A stretch of DNA of 64,000 nucleotides from Serripes groenlandicus (taxonomy: Eukaryota; Mollusca; Bivalvia; Cardiida; Cardiidae). Both the position numbers and the translations under genes were made by a program. Location: positions 46,521,419 to 46,585,418 of the forward strand of contig JASEVX010000008.1 of assembly GCA_031761405.1 (NCBI GenBank), written 5' to 3'. Shown here piece by piece: positions 9,926 to 19,490 of this stretch. How positions within the stretch are numbered: position 1 is the stretch's first letter; every line of letters begins with the position of its first letter. Below the pieces are notes generated by a model that was not told where the DNA came from, made no database searches, and saw only the letters and a list, made by a program, of their open reading frames with translations.

Positions 9926-10517
9926 AGAAGCGTGTCATTCAATTTTCTGATGAATTGGTGTTCTGTTTAAACACAGCCTTGAAAATAATAATCGGATAAT
10001 GAGATACATATAAATGTTTCTGTGAGAAGATTACAGGTCGTCTTAGATTGAACTCTGCATCAGCCAATCAAATTGTCGCCTATCGAATCGTTAGGTATTC
10101 ACAGGGGAGATAAACAATTTACATAAACTACATAGAGAAGCGCCAAGAGTCCTTGGTTGTATCATGCAATTTCATATGACAGACAAAATAGAACCTGTTC
10201 ATAAATATTAATATGTATCGAGTCATTTTGAGATAACCTTTTATGTGGTGCCGTCAGATACAATATACGAGCAGCGATGTATAAATGAAATTGCATAATA
10301 CACGTTCCCACGCATACCACTTAGTTAAATCATGGACAACTGGTTCGCGCCAGGTTATTTAGTCTGCGCCATCATCAATGTGCGCACGAAATCAAAATTT
10401 GGTCAAGTATTTGTCTCAAATGAAAACGAAACGTGAAGCGTAAGTAATCCACCTGCATTTTGACGCAGGGTGAGTTACGAAAACCTTTCAACCGAAAATA
10501 ATGATTTTTCTTTCATT
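9926..10517. other. Unassigned AT-rich sequence
   Basis: No recognisable family, long palindrome or gene. Confidence 0.4.
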
Positions 10518-10596
10518 TTATAGAGATTTTCTATGGTTTTGTCTAACACAATTCATTAGTCCCATACTGCAAATATGTTGTATGTTGCTGGAAAGG
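10518..10596. mobile_element. Family A fragment (right arm)
   Basis: TATAGAGATTTTCTATGGTT, CTGCAAATATGTTGTATGTT and GGAAAGG keep the order and spacing of the family A right arm. The left half and the TTAA are gone. Confidence 0.5.
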
Positions 10597-10788
10597 ATCA
10601 AAACTGGGAACCCATTTATCTTCCAAATAAAGATTTATTCGATTGCGGATTTTTATGCACGGAATTTCACGAGCGCCAATTGTAAAATATACGTTTTGCT
10701 TGCAAGTAAATCCAGACACGTAGGCCAATATATTTGTGTTATCTATAGAATGTATCCCATGGCAATACGTAACTTGTTTACGTGAGCG

Positions 10789-11120
10789 CTCACTCCATTG
10801 TTCAATCCTTACCGCCACGTTTTATCCTTTGCTGACTTTGTTTATCCGTTCGGCTAATTAAACTGACATTTACGTCTGTTTTTGAAACGTTTTTTGACCG
10901 TAGTTTAGTCTAAACTTATTTATTTTACATCGATTGCGAGACAAGTTTTAAGCTCTCACTCCATTGTTCAATCCTTACCGCCACATTTTATCCTTTGCTG
11001 TATGCGTTTATCCGTTCGCGTAATTAAACTGGCACCTACGTCTGTTTTTGAAACGATTTTTGACCGTAGTTTTTAGTCTAAACTTATTTATTTTACATCG
11101 ATTGCGAAACAAGTTTTTTA
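10789..11120. repeat. 166-bp tandem duplication that includes a SINE end
   Basis: CTCACTCCATTGTTCAATCC starts at 10789 and again at 10955. Both units run through GTTTTTGAAACG and GACCGTAGTTT to ATTTTACATCGATTGCGA. That last block is the 3' terminus of the minus-strand SINE-4 that continues from 11088, so the duplication copied unique flank plus the SINE tip. Confidence 0.9.
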
Positions 11121-11282
11121 GCTTAAATTAATCACGCTCGATGTCTTGCTTCCTCGAGACATAACCATAACCGTTTGTGTTGCAAAGACCCAAAGGCAGA
11201 ACCCGGTATTCACGGGAATCGAACCCGGGACCTTTAGTACGAGAGGCCGACGTTCTAACTCTGCATCACCGCAGTTTACATA
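11088..11282 (-). mobile_element. SINE-4 (tRNA-derived), minus strand
   Basis: Read on the minus strand, the head carries GGCCTCTCGTACTAAAGGTC and the B-box-containing GGGTTCGATTCCCG. The body carries CTCGATGTCTTGCTTCCTCG-type sequence, and the tail is CAATCGATGTAAAATAAATA. The same body and tail occur at 39551 and 48548. The A-box side is diverged. Confidence 0.85.
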
Positions 11283-11310
11283 CATGTTCATGTTAATCTT
11301 CTTCACAAGT

Positions 11311-11685
11311 ACAGTGGACTCGCGATAACTCGAATTCTAAAAGGACCATTGAATTACGAATAATCGACGTAATTGCCTTTATTCGTGCTAAATGTATTCA
11401 TGTTGTAGCATCTTGGTTATTCATTAATACTTAAGTATTAAGTCTTCGTGCTCCCCGCTATATATGGGACCGAGCACTTCCCATTGTGTTCCCCTTTTAG
11501 GTTAGACAAATCGTGTATTATGACGAGCTCCGCATTGAGAAAACATTGCAGCAACAGTTATGGTCGTTCATGTGAGCAATCATCGGGAACAGCTGCAACG
11601 CTGTTTTCAAAAGACAAAACCCGTTATAAGTAATGGTTTTAGATGCAGGATGATATTTGAACGCTTCCATGTCTGAGTCCACTGT
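11311..11685. mobile_element. Family U, possible Tigger/pogo-type non-autonomous element
   Basis: ACAGTGGACTC at 11311 is matched in inverted orientation by GAGTCCACTGT at 11675-11685. Just inside the left end, GCGATAACTCGAATTC resembles the TCGA-rich ends of Tigger-like mariner relatives. A TA duplication is not clear (left GT, right TA). No transposase frame is visible in the 375 bp. Confidence 0.5.
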
Positions 11686-11999
11686 TATATGTATCATTGT
11701 TTATGTTACGTTCCATGACAGATAAATACTTGCCTTTATGAAGGAGTAGAGAAAGACAGTTATGTCAATAAAAAAACAGATCCGTCAAAAGTAAATGACA
11801 GTGGCTTGGGGGATACACATTAGACGGGTATTGAACTATGTTTAAGCATTTCGGTAACTTTTGTATCCATTTGTCTCACAACAACGAATCTGCAAAAGGC
11901 GCCTTTGGAAACACTTATGCGTAAGCATAGGAAAACGCTATTAATCATTTATAAATGAGTGTTCATATGCTTGCGCGTAAGTGTTAAATTAAAGTATTC
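11686..11999. other. Unassigned sequence
   Basis: AT-rich. A short inverted pair (CTTATGCGTAAGCATAGG and CATATGCTTGCGCGTAAG) lies near 11915-11985. No gene. Confidence 0.4.
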
Positions 12000-13400
12000 G
12001 TTCTTGTTTTCATATTGAAAAGTGTTTAAAACACCAATGGAAAAATCACTATAAATGAGAGTACATGTTTCAATATTATTGTTTGTTGTTTCATTGGGGT
12101 TTTACGCCGTTTTCAACAATATTTCAGTTATATCACGGCGACAGTTTATTTAATCATGATCCCTAGGTAAACAAACCAGTACTAGGCTAGAAAATGTGCC
12201 TTGCCCAGGGGCACTCCACCATGACTGTAGTGCCGCGACTGGGGATCGAACCCGGGGGACACTCGGTTTCACACCCCCGACGCTAACAACTCGACCACAG
12301 CGGATATCTGTGTTTCAATATTAAATACCATTTGAAAATAGTCTGCTAAAGAATGAACGCGTCCTGTATGAGGCTCGTGGTTTGCTTTTTTTCCAGTATT
12401 TCCGTTAGTTTTCAACACGTGTGTGCATGTTTCAAACATTGTGACAAAATAACTACAAATGAACGTACTATATTGTTTAACTATTGAATAGTGATGCCCG
12501 ACTGTGGCCAATGAAGAAAATGTCCATTATAATCATGTTTTTTAGCTTCTGTTTGTGTTCGTTTGACGTCAAAACGTGTTTGCATCATGTTTACAATAGT
12601 GTGGCAAAATCACTATAAATGAACGCAATACTGTTTAACTATGGAATAGTGATGCTCACGTTGTGGCAAATGAAGTAAATGTCCATTATAAGCATTTTTT
12701 TAGCTTCTGTCTTTGTTTTCGTTTGACGTCAAAATGTGCTTGCATCATGTTTACAATAGTGTGGCAAACTCACTATAAATGAACGCAATACTGTTTAAGT
12801 ACATGTATTGAATAGTAATGCCGACTTTGTGGCAAATGGAGGAAATGACCAGTATAAGCATTTTTTATTTTGCTTCGGTGTGTTTGCGTTGACGTCAAAA
12901 CGTGTTTGCATCATGTTTACAATAGTGTGGCAAAATCACTATAAATGAACGCAATACTGTTTAACTATGGAATAGTGATGCTCACGTTGTGGCAAATGAA
13001 GTAAATGTCCATTATAAGCATTTTTTTAGCTTCTGTCTTTGTTTTCGTTTGACGTCAAAATGTGCTTGCATCATGTTTACAATAGTGTGGCAAAATCACT
13101 ATAAATGAACGCAATACTGTTTAAGTACATGTATTGAATAGTAATGCCGACTTTGTGTCAAATGGAGGAAATGACCAGTATAAGCATTTTTTATTTTGCT
13201 TCGGTGTGTTTGCGTTGACGTCAAAACGTGTTTGCATCATGTTTACAACAGTGTGGCAAAATCACTATAAATGAACGCAATACTGTTTAACTATGGAATA
13301 TAGTGATGCCCACTGTGTGGCAATTGGAGAATATGTCCATTATAAGCATTTCTTTGGCTTCTGTCTGTGTTTTCGTTAGTCGTTAAAACGTGTCTGCATG
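12000..13400. repeat. Dimeric tandem array (160- and 166-bp units) split by a SINE
   Basis: The anchor GACGTCAAAA falls at 12565, 12725, 12891, 13051 and 13217, giving spacings of 160, 166, 160 and 166 bp. Type-A units have AACTATGGAATAGTGATGCT and TTTAGCTTCTGTCTTTG. Type-B units have AAGTACATGTATTGAATAGT and TTTTGCTTCGGTGTGTT. The A-B pair is repeated twice almost exactly, which is a 326-bp higher-order unit. More diverged units extend left to about 12000 and right to about 13400. A SINE-3 interrupts the left part. Confidence 0.93.
12079..12310 (-). mobile_element. SINE-3 inserted in a tandem-repeat unit, with 13-bp duplication
   Basis: TGTTTCAATATTA occurs at 12066-12078 and again at 12311-12323, bracketing a complete minus-strand SINE-3. 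The SINE has the shared 3' module at left (GGGGTTTTACGCCGTTTTCA, CAGTTATATCACGGCG), CCTTGCCCAGGGGCACTCCA in the body, and GGGGATCGAACCCGGG as B box. Tandem-repeat sequence continues on both sides, so the SINE is younger than that unit. Confidence 0.95.
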
Positions 13401-13490
13401 TCGGCAAGGGTCAAGTATCCAGGAAGCAGACATCAAGCGTGAGTGATATATGCTGTCAGAACATTCTTCACAATCGACGTAAATTGTATA
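13401..13490 (+). mobile_element. SINE-4 fragment at the end of the array
   Basis: TCAAGTATCCAGGAAGCAGA, CATCAAGCGTGAGT and CAATCGACGTAAATTGTATA match the SINE-4 3' half. It marks where the tandem array stops. Confidence 0.7.
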
Positions 13491-13618
13491 CCAAAAGAAA
13501 CAGAAAGATGATAACATGTAGAGACCAGTTTTATTCCAGATTGGAGGGCTACGCCAGATTCACAACACATTCACATATGCACCAACGTCTCTTTAACCTG
13601 CCTCTAGACTCAAAACAT

Positions 13619-13797
13619 ACAGTTCAACATGGTTTTAAAAACCATCCATGGGAAGAGAACAATCTGGTCTTTGTTCACAGGCGGTATCAAATTACAAGGC
13701 CATTTATGCAGAAAATGCTCAATTGATAAATTCAAAGCGTGGTTGCTATAGACAGGGAATTGCCATATACAGTTGGTCTTTAGCACAGGTTTGACTG
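13619..13797 (-). mobile_element. Family S element
   Basis: On the minus strand it begins CAGTCAAACCTGTGCTAAAG and ends CCATGTTGAACTGT. Between these are GCAATTCCCTGTCTATAGCA, TGCATAAATGGCCTTGTAAT and GAACAAAGACCAG. The same order occurs at 56306-56492 and, shortened, at 61712-61820. This resembles a repeat I recall from molluscs. The superfamily is not established here. Confidence 0.75.
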
Positions 13798-13948
13798 GAC
13801 TAAGTGTATCTGGTTGTATTACCATATATCGATTCTTTACAATGCTCGTCTAAACATTACGTGATGTTTTCTTTGCGATGTTTTAGGCATAATGACGATA
13901 TTAGGGGGGCCAAACCATTCATCAAATAGTGACCTCGTGTTATTTATA

Positions 13949-14211
13949 TGAGCCGTTCCACGAGAAAACCAACAGTATGGTCACTGCGTAATTTATCGAC
14001 CCGGATTAGCCTGCGCAGTCCGCGCAGGCTAATCCGGGCCGACACATTCCGCCTCAAGGGGATAGAGGTATAGAGTAATTATTTCTGAAAAAGAAAATCC
14101 ATATGAGGCGAAAAGTATCTGACCGGGTTAGCCTGAGCAGCATGATTAGGCTGCTCCGGGTCGATACTTTACGCAGAGTCCACAATCTTGATTTTCAGGT
14201 GGAACGGCTCA
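13949..14211. mobile_element. Family C foldback element (best internal hairpin)
   Basis: The ends are TGAGCCGTTCCACGAGAAAA and GGTGGAACGGCTCA. At 14000-14038 a perfect 17-bp stem, CCCGGATTAGCCTGCGC / GCGCAGGCTAATCCGGG, encloses the loop AGTCC. A second, weaker hairpin (CCGGGTTAGCCT / AGGCTGCTCCGGG) sits in the right arm. The arms also pair with each other, so the whole element can fold into a branched hairpin. It has no coding capacity. Confidence 0.95.
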
Positions 14212-14565
14212 AAAGTCGTTCCCTGACTATCATTATTGTCTTTCTCGTTGAATTAGACAAGATTTCTAGGATAGGAGGATATACATGGCAGGAATAGACT
14301 GGCTATGCTAAAGAGAATCATTCGAAAACGTTTGTAGGGTCCAATCTTATTATTCGTGTGGTATTATTTTTCCCAAGTGGTCAATATATTCACGTTTTAC
14401 ATTTAGATAATTCTTGTTTGAATGTGTCGTTTTTGAATGAACTTGGTTTACGTAGTTATACTTTTAAAGTATTTGCGTTTTTAGTGAATATGAAACACAC
14501 AAGTATGATTTCACCATTTACCTGACCAGCGAAATGATCATAAAGCACATTTTCGTTTCCGTATG
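14212..14565. other. Unassigned AT-rich sequence
   Basis: No element or gene recognised. Confidence 0.4.
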
Positions 14566-14577
14566 CCTAAGCAATGG

Positions 14578-14818
14578 ATTGATTGTTGTGCTGTTTTAAG
14601 CCGCTTTCAACAAGTGTTCAGTTATATCACGTAACGTTTGCTAGTACTATTGGTCCATTCATCCTTACACCAGTCAGTCCGTCGTGCTGATATAACCCCG
14701 CAACCCTGTCCACCAACTAGAGCAGCCGTTACTAGCACTTTTAAAATATTTGGTATGACCCGACCGGGGATCGAACCCACGACCTCTTTTATCCGAGGCT
14801 GTCACCACCGGGGCAGTC
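14578..14818 (-). mobile_element. SINE-2, full length, minus strand
   Basis: Minus-strand order: tRNA-like head with GGTTCGATCCCCGGTCGGGTC-type B box (seen here as GGGGATCGAACCCACGACC), body with CAGTCAGTCCGTCGTGCTGA and ACTATTGGTCCATTCATCCT, then CAGTTATATCACG and TTTTAAGCCGCTTTCAACA. Near-identical 12-bp flanks CCTAAGCAATGG (14566) and CCTAAGACATGG (14819) are the probable target duplication, now differing at two bases. Confidence 0.9.
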
Positions 14819-14830
14819 CCTAAGACATGG

Positions 14831-15159
14831 ATAATAGATACTGCAAACGTGAAATCACGTGATCACACAAACACTTTTTTTTCGCAAATCAACGTCCACG
14901 AACCGTGATGTGTGATGTATGTATATTAGCAGTACCATTCACAGATGCATTCGAAACAATTAATTGTACATATCCCTGAGATAAACAAGTGCCAATGAAT
15001 GGCGCAATTATCTGCTCCAGATTTTAAGTTACCTGTAACAATTCTTCCCCCCTCCCCCAAGCAGCGAGTTTCGGTTACTTCAGCATTTTATTCTTGTAAT
15101 CGCTTCATCAATGTATCATGTGAGACGTCATGTGGGTTTTGTCTTCGTCAGTTCAAAAC
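14831..15159. other. Unassigned sequence
   Basis: AT-rich with a CCCCCCTCCCCC-like run near 15050. No element recognised. Confidence 0.4.
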
Positions 15160-15306
15160 CGCCTTGGTGGTGGGGTGGAGTGAAAGAGCGTCTGCCTCGC
15201 ATGCTGGAGGTCACAGGTTCGATCCCCGGCTGGGTCGTACCAATGACTTTTAAATGCTTCGAATTCATTTTCCTTCTTGGCGCTCCGGATTGTGATAGAT
15301 TGACCG
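15160..15306 (+). mobile_element. SINE-2, 5' half
   Basis: ACCGCCTTGGTGGTG starts the head. GAAAGAGCGTCTGCCTC and the B box GGTTCGATCCCCGGCTGGG follow. The body stops after TTGGCGCTCCGGATTGTGAT, where unrelated sequence begins, so the 3' module is missing. Confidence 0.85.
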
Positions 15307-15311
15307 AATCC

Positions 15312-15353
15312 GGGACAAAATGTCCACGGACAAAATGCCACAGGACAGAATGT
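15312..15353. repeat. Short tandem repeat of a GGACAAAATG motif
   Basis: GGACAAAATGTCCAC, GGACAAAATGCCACA and GGACAGAATGTATAC form three diverged units of 14-15 bp. Confidence 0.75.
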
Positions 15354-15828
15354 ATACATTCTCAGTCACGTGACTGTCAAAGTTTGGGAGAATATGCCAA
15401 ATCACGAGACAAAACGACACTCGCCGCGTAGTATTATCTACACGGAATAGACAGGTTCTACTTGATTTAGGAAGTTTAGGGCAAATTTACCAAACTAAAC
15501 TGCGTAAAATTACCGACAATTTTTACAAGTGGTATAAAACACAATAACAGAACATTCCCCAATATTTCAACTCTGTATTCAGGTACATGAACTGCTAAAC
15601 ATTTTATTTCTCAGACAAACATCCACAAGAGATATCTGAAATATCATATCAGATAAGATAATCAGTTGCAAAAGGTCACGTGTTCCCCATAACTTCATAG
15701 TCTGACATGCCCCCGTACCATTACATGATAGGGTCAGGCATACATACAGCAGTAATGGCCGTGCCCTTTCAACATGTTTTAGCAAGGGAAAGGTTATAGG
15801 GATAACCTTTCTGTGGGCACCGAATCGG
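15354..15828. other. Unassigned sequence
   Basis: No clear family. GGGAAAGGTTATAGGGATAACCTTTC near 15786-15811 contains an inverted AAGGTTAT / ATAACCTT pair. Confidence 0.4.
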
Positions 15829-16057
15829 TTAAACCTTTCGAACGTATAGACGCTTTCTAACGGCTTTGCAGCAGACGACTTCTTTAAAAGATTGTGGCAA
15901 AAGAAGAAATTGCTCATAATGAGCAATTTCTCTTTTTGCCCCATTATTTTCAACTCTTTTTAACAATTAAACTCTCATTTATGGAGACTTTTCATGTTTT
16001 TGCCTATATGTTTTTCAAAGTCGTCTTGCAATTTTGCTGTATGTTGGAAAGAGTTAA
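15829..16057. mobile_element. Family A MITE, complete
   Basis: TTAAACCTTTCGAACGTATA at left and GTTGGAAAGAGTTAA at right. GCAGCAGACGACTTC and GTCGTCTTGCAATTTTGC are subterminal. The perfect central palindrome GAAATTGCTC / GAGCAATTTC surrounds ATAAT. Confidence 0.9.
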
Positions 16058-16120
16058 ACCTTTCGAAACTCATCAATAACCAAACATCAAATAGTATTTC
16101 TCCGCTGTAGCATAGTTTAA

Positions 16121-16343
16121 CCCTTTCCCTCATATAGACACTTTCTGGCAACTCTGCAGCAGCCAGCTTTTTGAAAACATGGTGAAAAAAGAATAAATTG
16201 CTCAAAACGAGCAATTTCTCCTTTTGCTACGATGTTTTCCACTTTTAGTCATAGGTTATCCGTTCAATTATGGAGATTTGTCCATTTTTTGACAAAATAT
16301 GTTAAAAGTCGTCTGCTGCATAATTGTCGTATGAGGGAAAGGG
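16121..16343. mobile_element. Family A MITE with intact TTAA on both sides
   Basis: TTAA at 16117-16120 precedes CCCTTTCCCTCATATAG, and CTATATGAGGGAAAGGG-type sequence (here TATGAGGGAAAGGG) precedes TTAA at 16344-16347. The centre is AAATTGCTC / GAGCAATTT. The right arm has AGTCATAGGTTATCCGTTCA and GTCGTCTGCTGCATAATTG. A TTAA duplication with CCC-starting ends is the piggyBac-superfamily signature. Confidence 0.95.
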
Positions 16344-16347
16344 TTAA

Positions 16348-17010
16348 ACAAAAAATGTGTATTTACTTATTTACTATAGTTGTGACGTAGTTATTTATAT
16401 AAGGGGCGGGTGACCAATCTAGTCTTCGATGTTGGTTCTAGTGGTTTTCCAGGTACCAGAATAATCGAGTCCGCAGATCAAACGTGTTAATTATAGAAAG
16501 ACCCCACACAATGCAAAGTAAAGCGATTCGGTGTTTATGCTGATAGAACAAAACAGACGAAATGCACTTCTTGAACGTGATTGTCTCTCTCAAGAAAATG
16601 CATCAAAACTACACCAGTTTTTTCATTTTTTTAGACGATGAGCTGTTTCGGGCGCCGCATTATAAACATTTCTTCGGAATAGTTCTGTTCTTATCGCTGG
16701 AAGTGTTTGCCTAGGCAGGTGTTTTCTTGCGAAATTAGATCGTTATGAATGAGTTCCTAGAAATGTTCAGACAAGCTCCTCGGAATCCAAAACCAATCGC
16801 GTGGTAATATTTCATGCAGAAATATCCTTCGGTGAATTTCTTCTGTTCGTACAATTTATGAACCCTTCAGTTCGGAAAGTATGATTGCACACGGAGTGCA
16901 GTAAAAAGAGATTTAGATATTGCCTTTCTCCAAAAATGTGCTATAAAACAATTGAAATGTTTCGTTGTTTATCCTCCGTTGTCCTCCCTTCGTCTCAGAA
17001 AATAGTCGGT
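16348..17010. other. Unassigned sequence
   Basis: No family or gene is recognised. Confidence 0.4.
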
Positions 17011-17545
17011 GCGTTTACCACTACGTTTGTGTGAATATCATGCATTTAATGTTACCAAAGATAACATTGCGAAAAAAAAGGATTATTTTATCACGGTCTA
17101 TATCGTCCCTTATCCTATCAGTTAAACTGGTCCATGGTATAATTTATAATCAATAATAATACGTCGATGTCCTAATTTATTGAACTCTTCACATTTCGGT
17201 TCAGTGCGTAAACCACTACAATTTTGTGAATAGCATGCATTAAATGTTAGCAATAATAACATTGCGAGAAAAGGATTAATTTTATCACGCATATATGGGT
17301 CTGTTAATTATAATGATCACACTCTCCGGCTGCACCAGGCATGTGATTCTGAAAGTTTGAAGGAACAGTTGATTTCACATAGCGATATACAGCTATATAA
17401 AATGACAACTCATGTCAGATCCTATATGTATTATATTCGTATTTATATGCATTTTTTTTTTTTTTTCTGATTTTCTTTGTAATCTTGTAAATAATTGATC
17501 TTCAAAACGTCGCTGCGTTTACCACGTGTGTGTGAAAATCGTGCT
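17011..17545. repeat. Dispersed direct repeats, diverged tandem unit of about 190 bp
   Basis: GGTGCGTTTACCACTACGTT with TAACATTGCGAAAAAAAAGG recurs near 17200-17280 as AGTGCGTAAACCACTACAAT with TAACATTGCGAGAAAAGG. A third short copy (GCTGCGTTTACCACGTGTGT) lies near 17512. Confidence 0.75.
17394..17428 (-). mobile_element. Family H fragment (terminal 35 bp)
   Basis: TATAAAATGACAACTCATGT and CAGATCCTATAT are the reverse complement of the first bases of the family H copy at 20784. Confidence 0.7.
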
Positions 17546-17559
17546 TTCAAACTTAGGAT

Positions 17560-17650
17560 AAGTAGAGCAGTAGTACTAGTTACTTACCCATGACATGCCG
17601 TGATATAACCGAAGCAATGTTGAAAGCGTCGTAAAAAAAACAACTTACAA
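17560..17650 (+). mobile_element. SINE-2 3' fragment
   Basis: GCAGTAGTACTAGTTACTTA, CCCATGACATGCCGTGATAT and GTTGAAAGCGTCGTAAAAAA match the SINE-2 end only. Confidence 0.8.
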
Positions 17651-18069
17651 ACCCAAACTACATTTTGAGGTATAGATGGTTAAACCTTATTACGTTTCTC
17701 TCGTGAAAATATGTTATCTAGACAATTCCCATTTTCGTGAAATTAGATTTGAGATTTAATGTTTCGAATTAATCGGATCTTAAGTTAACAATATTTATCG
17801 CAACCCGTTAAAGAGTTGTTTATATAAACGATATATTTTGCGGAAATTGAATGTACGTGATATTTCCTACTTTAGATGAGTTCGTGTAATACTTCAACGT
17901 CCAATAAGATGTGTTTTTGTTTTTATCTTATTATCTTATCAAACTTTAAGATTGTATATCAAGTAGAAATGTTCTATTTCGTGTAGAAATGTTTATTTGA
18001 TGAGAAACGTTCTTTCCCGGAATTTTGGCACATTTTCCCAAAGATTTGCAATCCCGTGACACTCGCAGT
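17651..18069. other. Unassigned AT-rich sequence
   Basis: Short GTAGAAATGTT-type repeats lie near 17960-18000. No element boundaries are visible. Confidence 0.4.
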
Positions 18070-18150
18070 GGAACACTATCTTAGTAGGTTAGAAGTTATA
18101 TGGATTTGTCTACCGATGTGGAAAAATAATCGGAAATGCATTTCGATAAC
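18070..18150. repeat. Outlying unit of the 74-bp family
   Basis: GGAACACTATCTTAGTAGGT, TAGAAGTTATATGGA and GATGTGGAAAAATAATCGG match 18710-18790. The second half matches the 74-bp units at 19832-20215. Confidence 0.8.
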
Positions 18151-18249
18151 TGTCGATGTCTGATCCCTGGATATATTGTACTCGATCATAAATCGAACTC
18201 GCATTACAGTTTTAAATGATTGCAAGTAGTTTTACGGAATTACCTGTTA

Positions 18250-18264
18250 TCTCGTCTAATGATT
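18250..18264. repeat. Target-site duplication, left copy
   Basis: TCTCGTCTAATGATT, identical to 18553-18567. It brackets the SINE-1 between them. Confidence 0.95.
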
Positions 18265-18552
18265 GATTGAGGTTTAACGCCGTGTTTAACAATTTCTCAG
18301 TTATATCACGGCGGCCAGTTCACCTACTCATGCATTTCCTGGTTTTCTAACACCAGTACTCCACACAACAAACTTCCCAAGCAACTGGCTGCTTTTCCAC
18401 ATAGACTTAGCGCATTGGTGGAAAACGAATGACGCATGTCGCATTGACTTGTGTCAATCGTCGGAAAGAAAGTAGGCCGAGCCGGAATTCGCACTCACAA
18501 CCCCTGGATTGACAGCCCGCGTCTCTACCGACTGAGCTACCGGGGCTCGGCG
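18265..18552 (-). mobile_element. SINE-1, complete, minus strand, 15-bp duplication
   Basis: Minus-strand reading gives the head (GCCCCGGTAGCTCAGTCGGT, GTGAGTGCGAATTCCGGC), the body GTGGAAAAGCAGCCAGTTGC, the shared 3' module CCGTGATATAACTGAGAAAT and an AATC-type tail. The 15-bp duplication is exact. The central B box reads GAGTGCGAATTCC, which departs from the usual GAGTTCGAATCC. Confidence 0.97.
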
Positions 18553-18709
18553 TCTCGTCTAATGATTCGCTTTATTTCATCGAAATAGATGTATACATAT
18601 ATAACATTCTGTTTCATGTAGAACTTTCATTATATTATGTCATGTAAACGTTACTAATTGTTGTAAACCGCTTTTCATGAAATCAAGCATCGACGGTCGA
18701 GCCAGTGCA

Positions 18710-18790
18710 AGTGAAACACTATCTTAGTATGTTAGAAGTTATATGGACATTCTTACTGATGTGGATAAATAATCGAAAATGCACGTAGCT
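18710..18790. repeat. 74-bp family unit on the left of an inserted element
   Basis: TTACTGATGTGGATAAATAA and TCGAAAATGCACGTAGCTTT continue in phase at about 19832, across the 1-kb element that begins near 18791. Confidence 0.8.
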
Positions 18791-18843
18791 TTTTAGCTCG
18801 CCTATTCGAAGAAATAGGGGAGCTTATGTTATCACCCGTCGTC

Positions 18844-18900
18844 CGCGTTGGCGTTGGCGTTGGCGTTGGCGTTGGTGTTGGCGTTGGCGTCCGCGTTGCC
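18844..18900. repeat. (GTTGGC)n microsatellite
   Basis: GTCCGCGTTGGC, then GTTGGC units with one GTTGGT variant, closing GTCCGCGTTGCC. The ends mirror each other. Confidence 0.95.
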
Positions 18901-18905
18901 AGCTT

Positions 18906-19490
18906 GGTCAAACCTTTGCGTGCAAGGCCTTTTCTCAGACACTGTGTATGCTGTTGCTTTGAAACTTCACACACTTATTCAGGATCCTTAGGGGACCTTG
19001 TATGTCAAGTCCCATAACTCTGGAATGGATTTTGACTGAATTGTGCCCCTTTTTGGACTTAGAAATTTGGTCAAACCTTTGCGTGCAAGGCCTTTTCTCA
19101 GACACTGTGTATGCTGTTGCTTTCAAACTTCACACACTTATTCAAGGTCATTAGGGGACCTTGTAAGTCAAGTCCCATAACTCTGGAATGGATTTTGACT
19201 GAATTGTGCCCCTTTTTCGACTTAGAATTTTGGTCAAACCTTTGCGTGCAAGGCTTTTTCTCAGACACTGTGTATGCTGTTGCTTTGAAACTTCACACAC
19301 TTATTCAGGGTCATTAGGGGACCTTGTATGTCAAGTCCCATAACTCTGGAATGAATTTTGACTGAATTGTGCACCTTTTTCGACTTAGAATTTTTGTCAA
19401 ACCTTTGCGTCCAAGGCCTTTTCTCAGACACTGTGTATGCTGTTGCTTTGAAACTTCACACACTTATTCAGGATCATTAGGGGACCTTGT
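18906..19490. repeat. 163-bp tandem repeat, 3.6 copies
   Basis: GGTCAAACCTTTGCGTG (TGTCAAACC in the last copy) starts units at 18906, 19069, 19232 and 19395. Each unit carries CTCAGACACTGTGTATGCTG, ACTTCACACACTTATTCA and CATAACTCTGGAATGGATTT. The last unit stops at GGGGACCTTGTATG. Units are over 95 percent alike by eye. Confidence 0.95.

Noticed and set aside
11311..11685. Firm Tigger/pogo assignment of family U
   Set aside because: The inverted ends match over 11 bp, but a TA duplication is not intact on both sides.
13367..13726. 119-codon plus-strand frame
   Set aside because: It runs from the tandem array through a SINE-4 fragment into a family S element. Its sequence is fully explained by repeats.
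15579..15953. 124-codon minus-strand frame
   Set aside because: Half of it lies in a family A MITE and no protein family is recognisable.
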